Source: Ramlibacter tataouinensis (GTDB lineage Bacteria; Pseudomonadota; Gammaproteobacteria; Burkholderiales; Burkholderiaceae_C). Taken from it: a stretch of 63,772 bases of DNA. Positions 63,628 to 63,772 of this stretch are shown piece after piece. Position numbers and translations under genes: made by a program. Below the pieces are notes generated by a model that saw only the letters and a list, made by a program, of their open reading frames with translations, did not search any database and had not been told where the DNA came from. Within the stretch, counting starts at the first letter, position 1, and each line of letters begins with the position of its first letter. Location of the stretch: assembly GCA_002427815.1 (NCBI GenBank), contig DIZF01000025.1, forward strand, positions 1-63,772, given 5' to 3'.

Positions 63628-63663
63628 ATATTATGATGATGTCCAGATTTTTAGGAGCTGGGC

Positions 63664-63772
63664 ATGAAGACTCTGATTTCGTGTGACAAGTCAACGATCG
63701 CAGCGCTGGCGGACCGACTCAAGCGAGCCAACAGTCACGCCGAATACCAGCGCATTCAGTGCGTGCTGATCC
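63664..63772 (+). mobile_element. Start of an IS630-family transposase (partial, cut by window edge)
   Basis: An ATG at 63664, preceded by AGGAG, opens MKTLISCDKSTIAALADRL followed by KRANSHAEYQRIQCVLI to the edge. This matches the N-terminal helix-turn-helix region of IS630-type transposases. The 40 bases before it are A+T-rich (TTAGATATTATGATGATG), unlike the surrounding DNA, and likely include the element's left end just after the glycan ligase stop at 63627. The element's length, other end and target duplication cannot be seen. Confidence 0.6.

Overview
The window is a 63.8 kb piece of a GC-rich (roughly two-thirds G+C by eye), densely coded bacterial chromosome. Gene content points to a betaproteobacterium of the order Burkholderiales, most likely family Comamonadaceae (Ramlibacter/Variovorax/Polaromonas-like). 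The pointers are the smc-zipA-ligA block, the dapC-dapD-pilU-dapE-prmB block, Tct-type tricarboxylate transport genes with a TctDE two-component system, a complete liv-type ABC operon beside an acyl-CoA synthetase, and several acyl-CoA dehydrogenases. The genus is inference; no 16S gene is present. I see no rRNA, tRNA, CRISPR array, prophage or plasmid backbone. The only mobile DNA is the start of an IS630-type transposase at the extreme right edge, plus short REP-like hairpins. No intergenic stretch reaches 300 bases.

Layout. 1-4.1 kb: a TctAB tripartite transporter (TctA cut by the window edge) divergent from tctD-tctE, with no tctC between them. 4.1-13.3 kb: a small hypothetical gene, then a long leftward series dapC-dapD-pilU-dapE-prmB-PLP enzyme-yheS. 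It covers the last steps of diaminopimelate/lysine synthesis, a pilus ATPase, ribosomal protein methylation and an ABC-F protein, and several genes overlap at start/stop codons. 13.5-20.9 kb: smc, zipA, ligA and def rightward (chromosome segregation, division, DNA ligation, protein maturation); ligA carries an in-frame REP-like insertion. 20.9-25.2 kb: a secreted OB-fold protein, glnD and map leftward. 25.3-31.7 kb: purL rightward, meeting a degraded solute-binding-protein remnant that hangs off the 3' end of a hybrid histidine kinase gene. 31.9-36.3 kb: a DUF1624 membrane protein, then ppiC-type foldase, bolA, yciB, msrB and selO leftward (envelope and oxidative-stress housekeeping).

36.5-43.6 kb: an acyl-CoA synthetase followed by a full branched-chain-amino-acid-type ABC transporter (binding protein, two permeases, two ATPases); the second ATPase has Arg in place of the Walker A Lys. 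43.8-54.6 kb: a large catabolic region with fadB-type and fadA-type beta-oxidation genes behind a visible promoter/operator, an acyl-CoA dehydrogenase, two-TM peptide, SDR, hotdog thioesterase, MDR reductase, AidB-like dehydrogenase and GST. 54.6-56.1 kb: a second SDR and an O6-methylguanine methyltransferase. 56.1-63.8 kb: a LapA-domain protein, tex, an iron alcohol dehydrogenase, a thioesterase-acetyltransferase fusion, an O-antigen-ligase/TPR protein, and the IS630 edge.

No clearly new defence or biosynthetic system is present. The items most worth a second look are the REP insertion inside ligA, the kinase-coupled binding-protein remnant, the LivF-like Walker A variant, the fadBA operator, the 20-codon bridging ORF between livM and livG, a terminator-hairpin module found twice, the aidB-GST-SDR-ogt cluster, and the thioesterase-GNAT fusion next to a glycan ligase.
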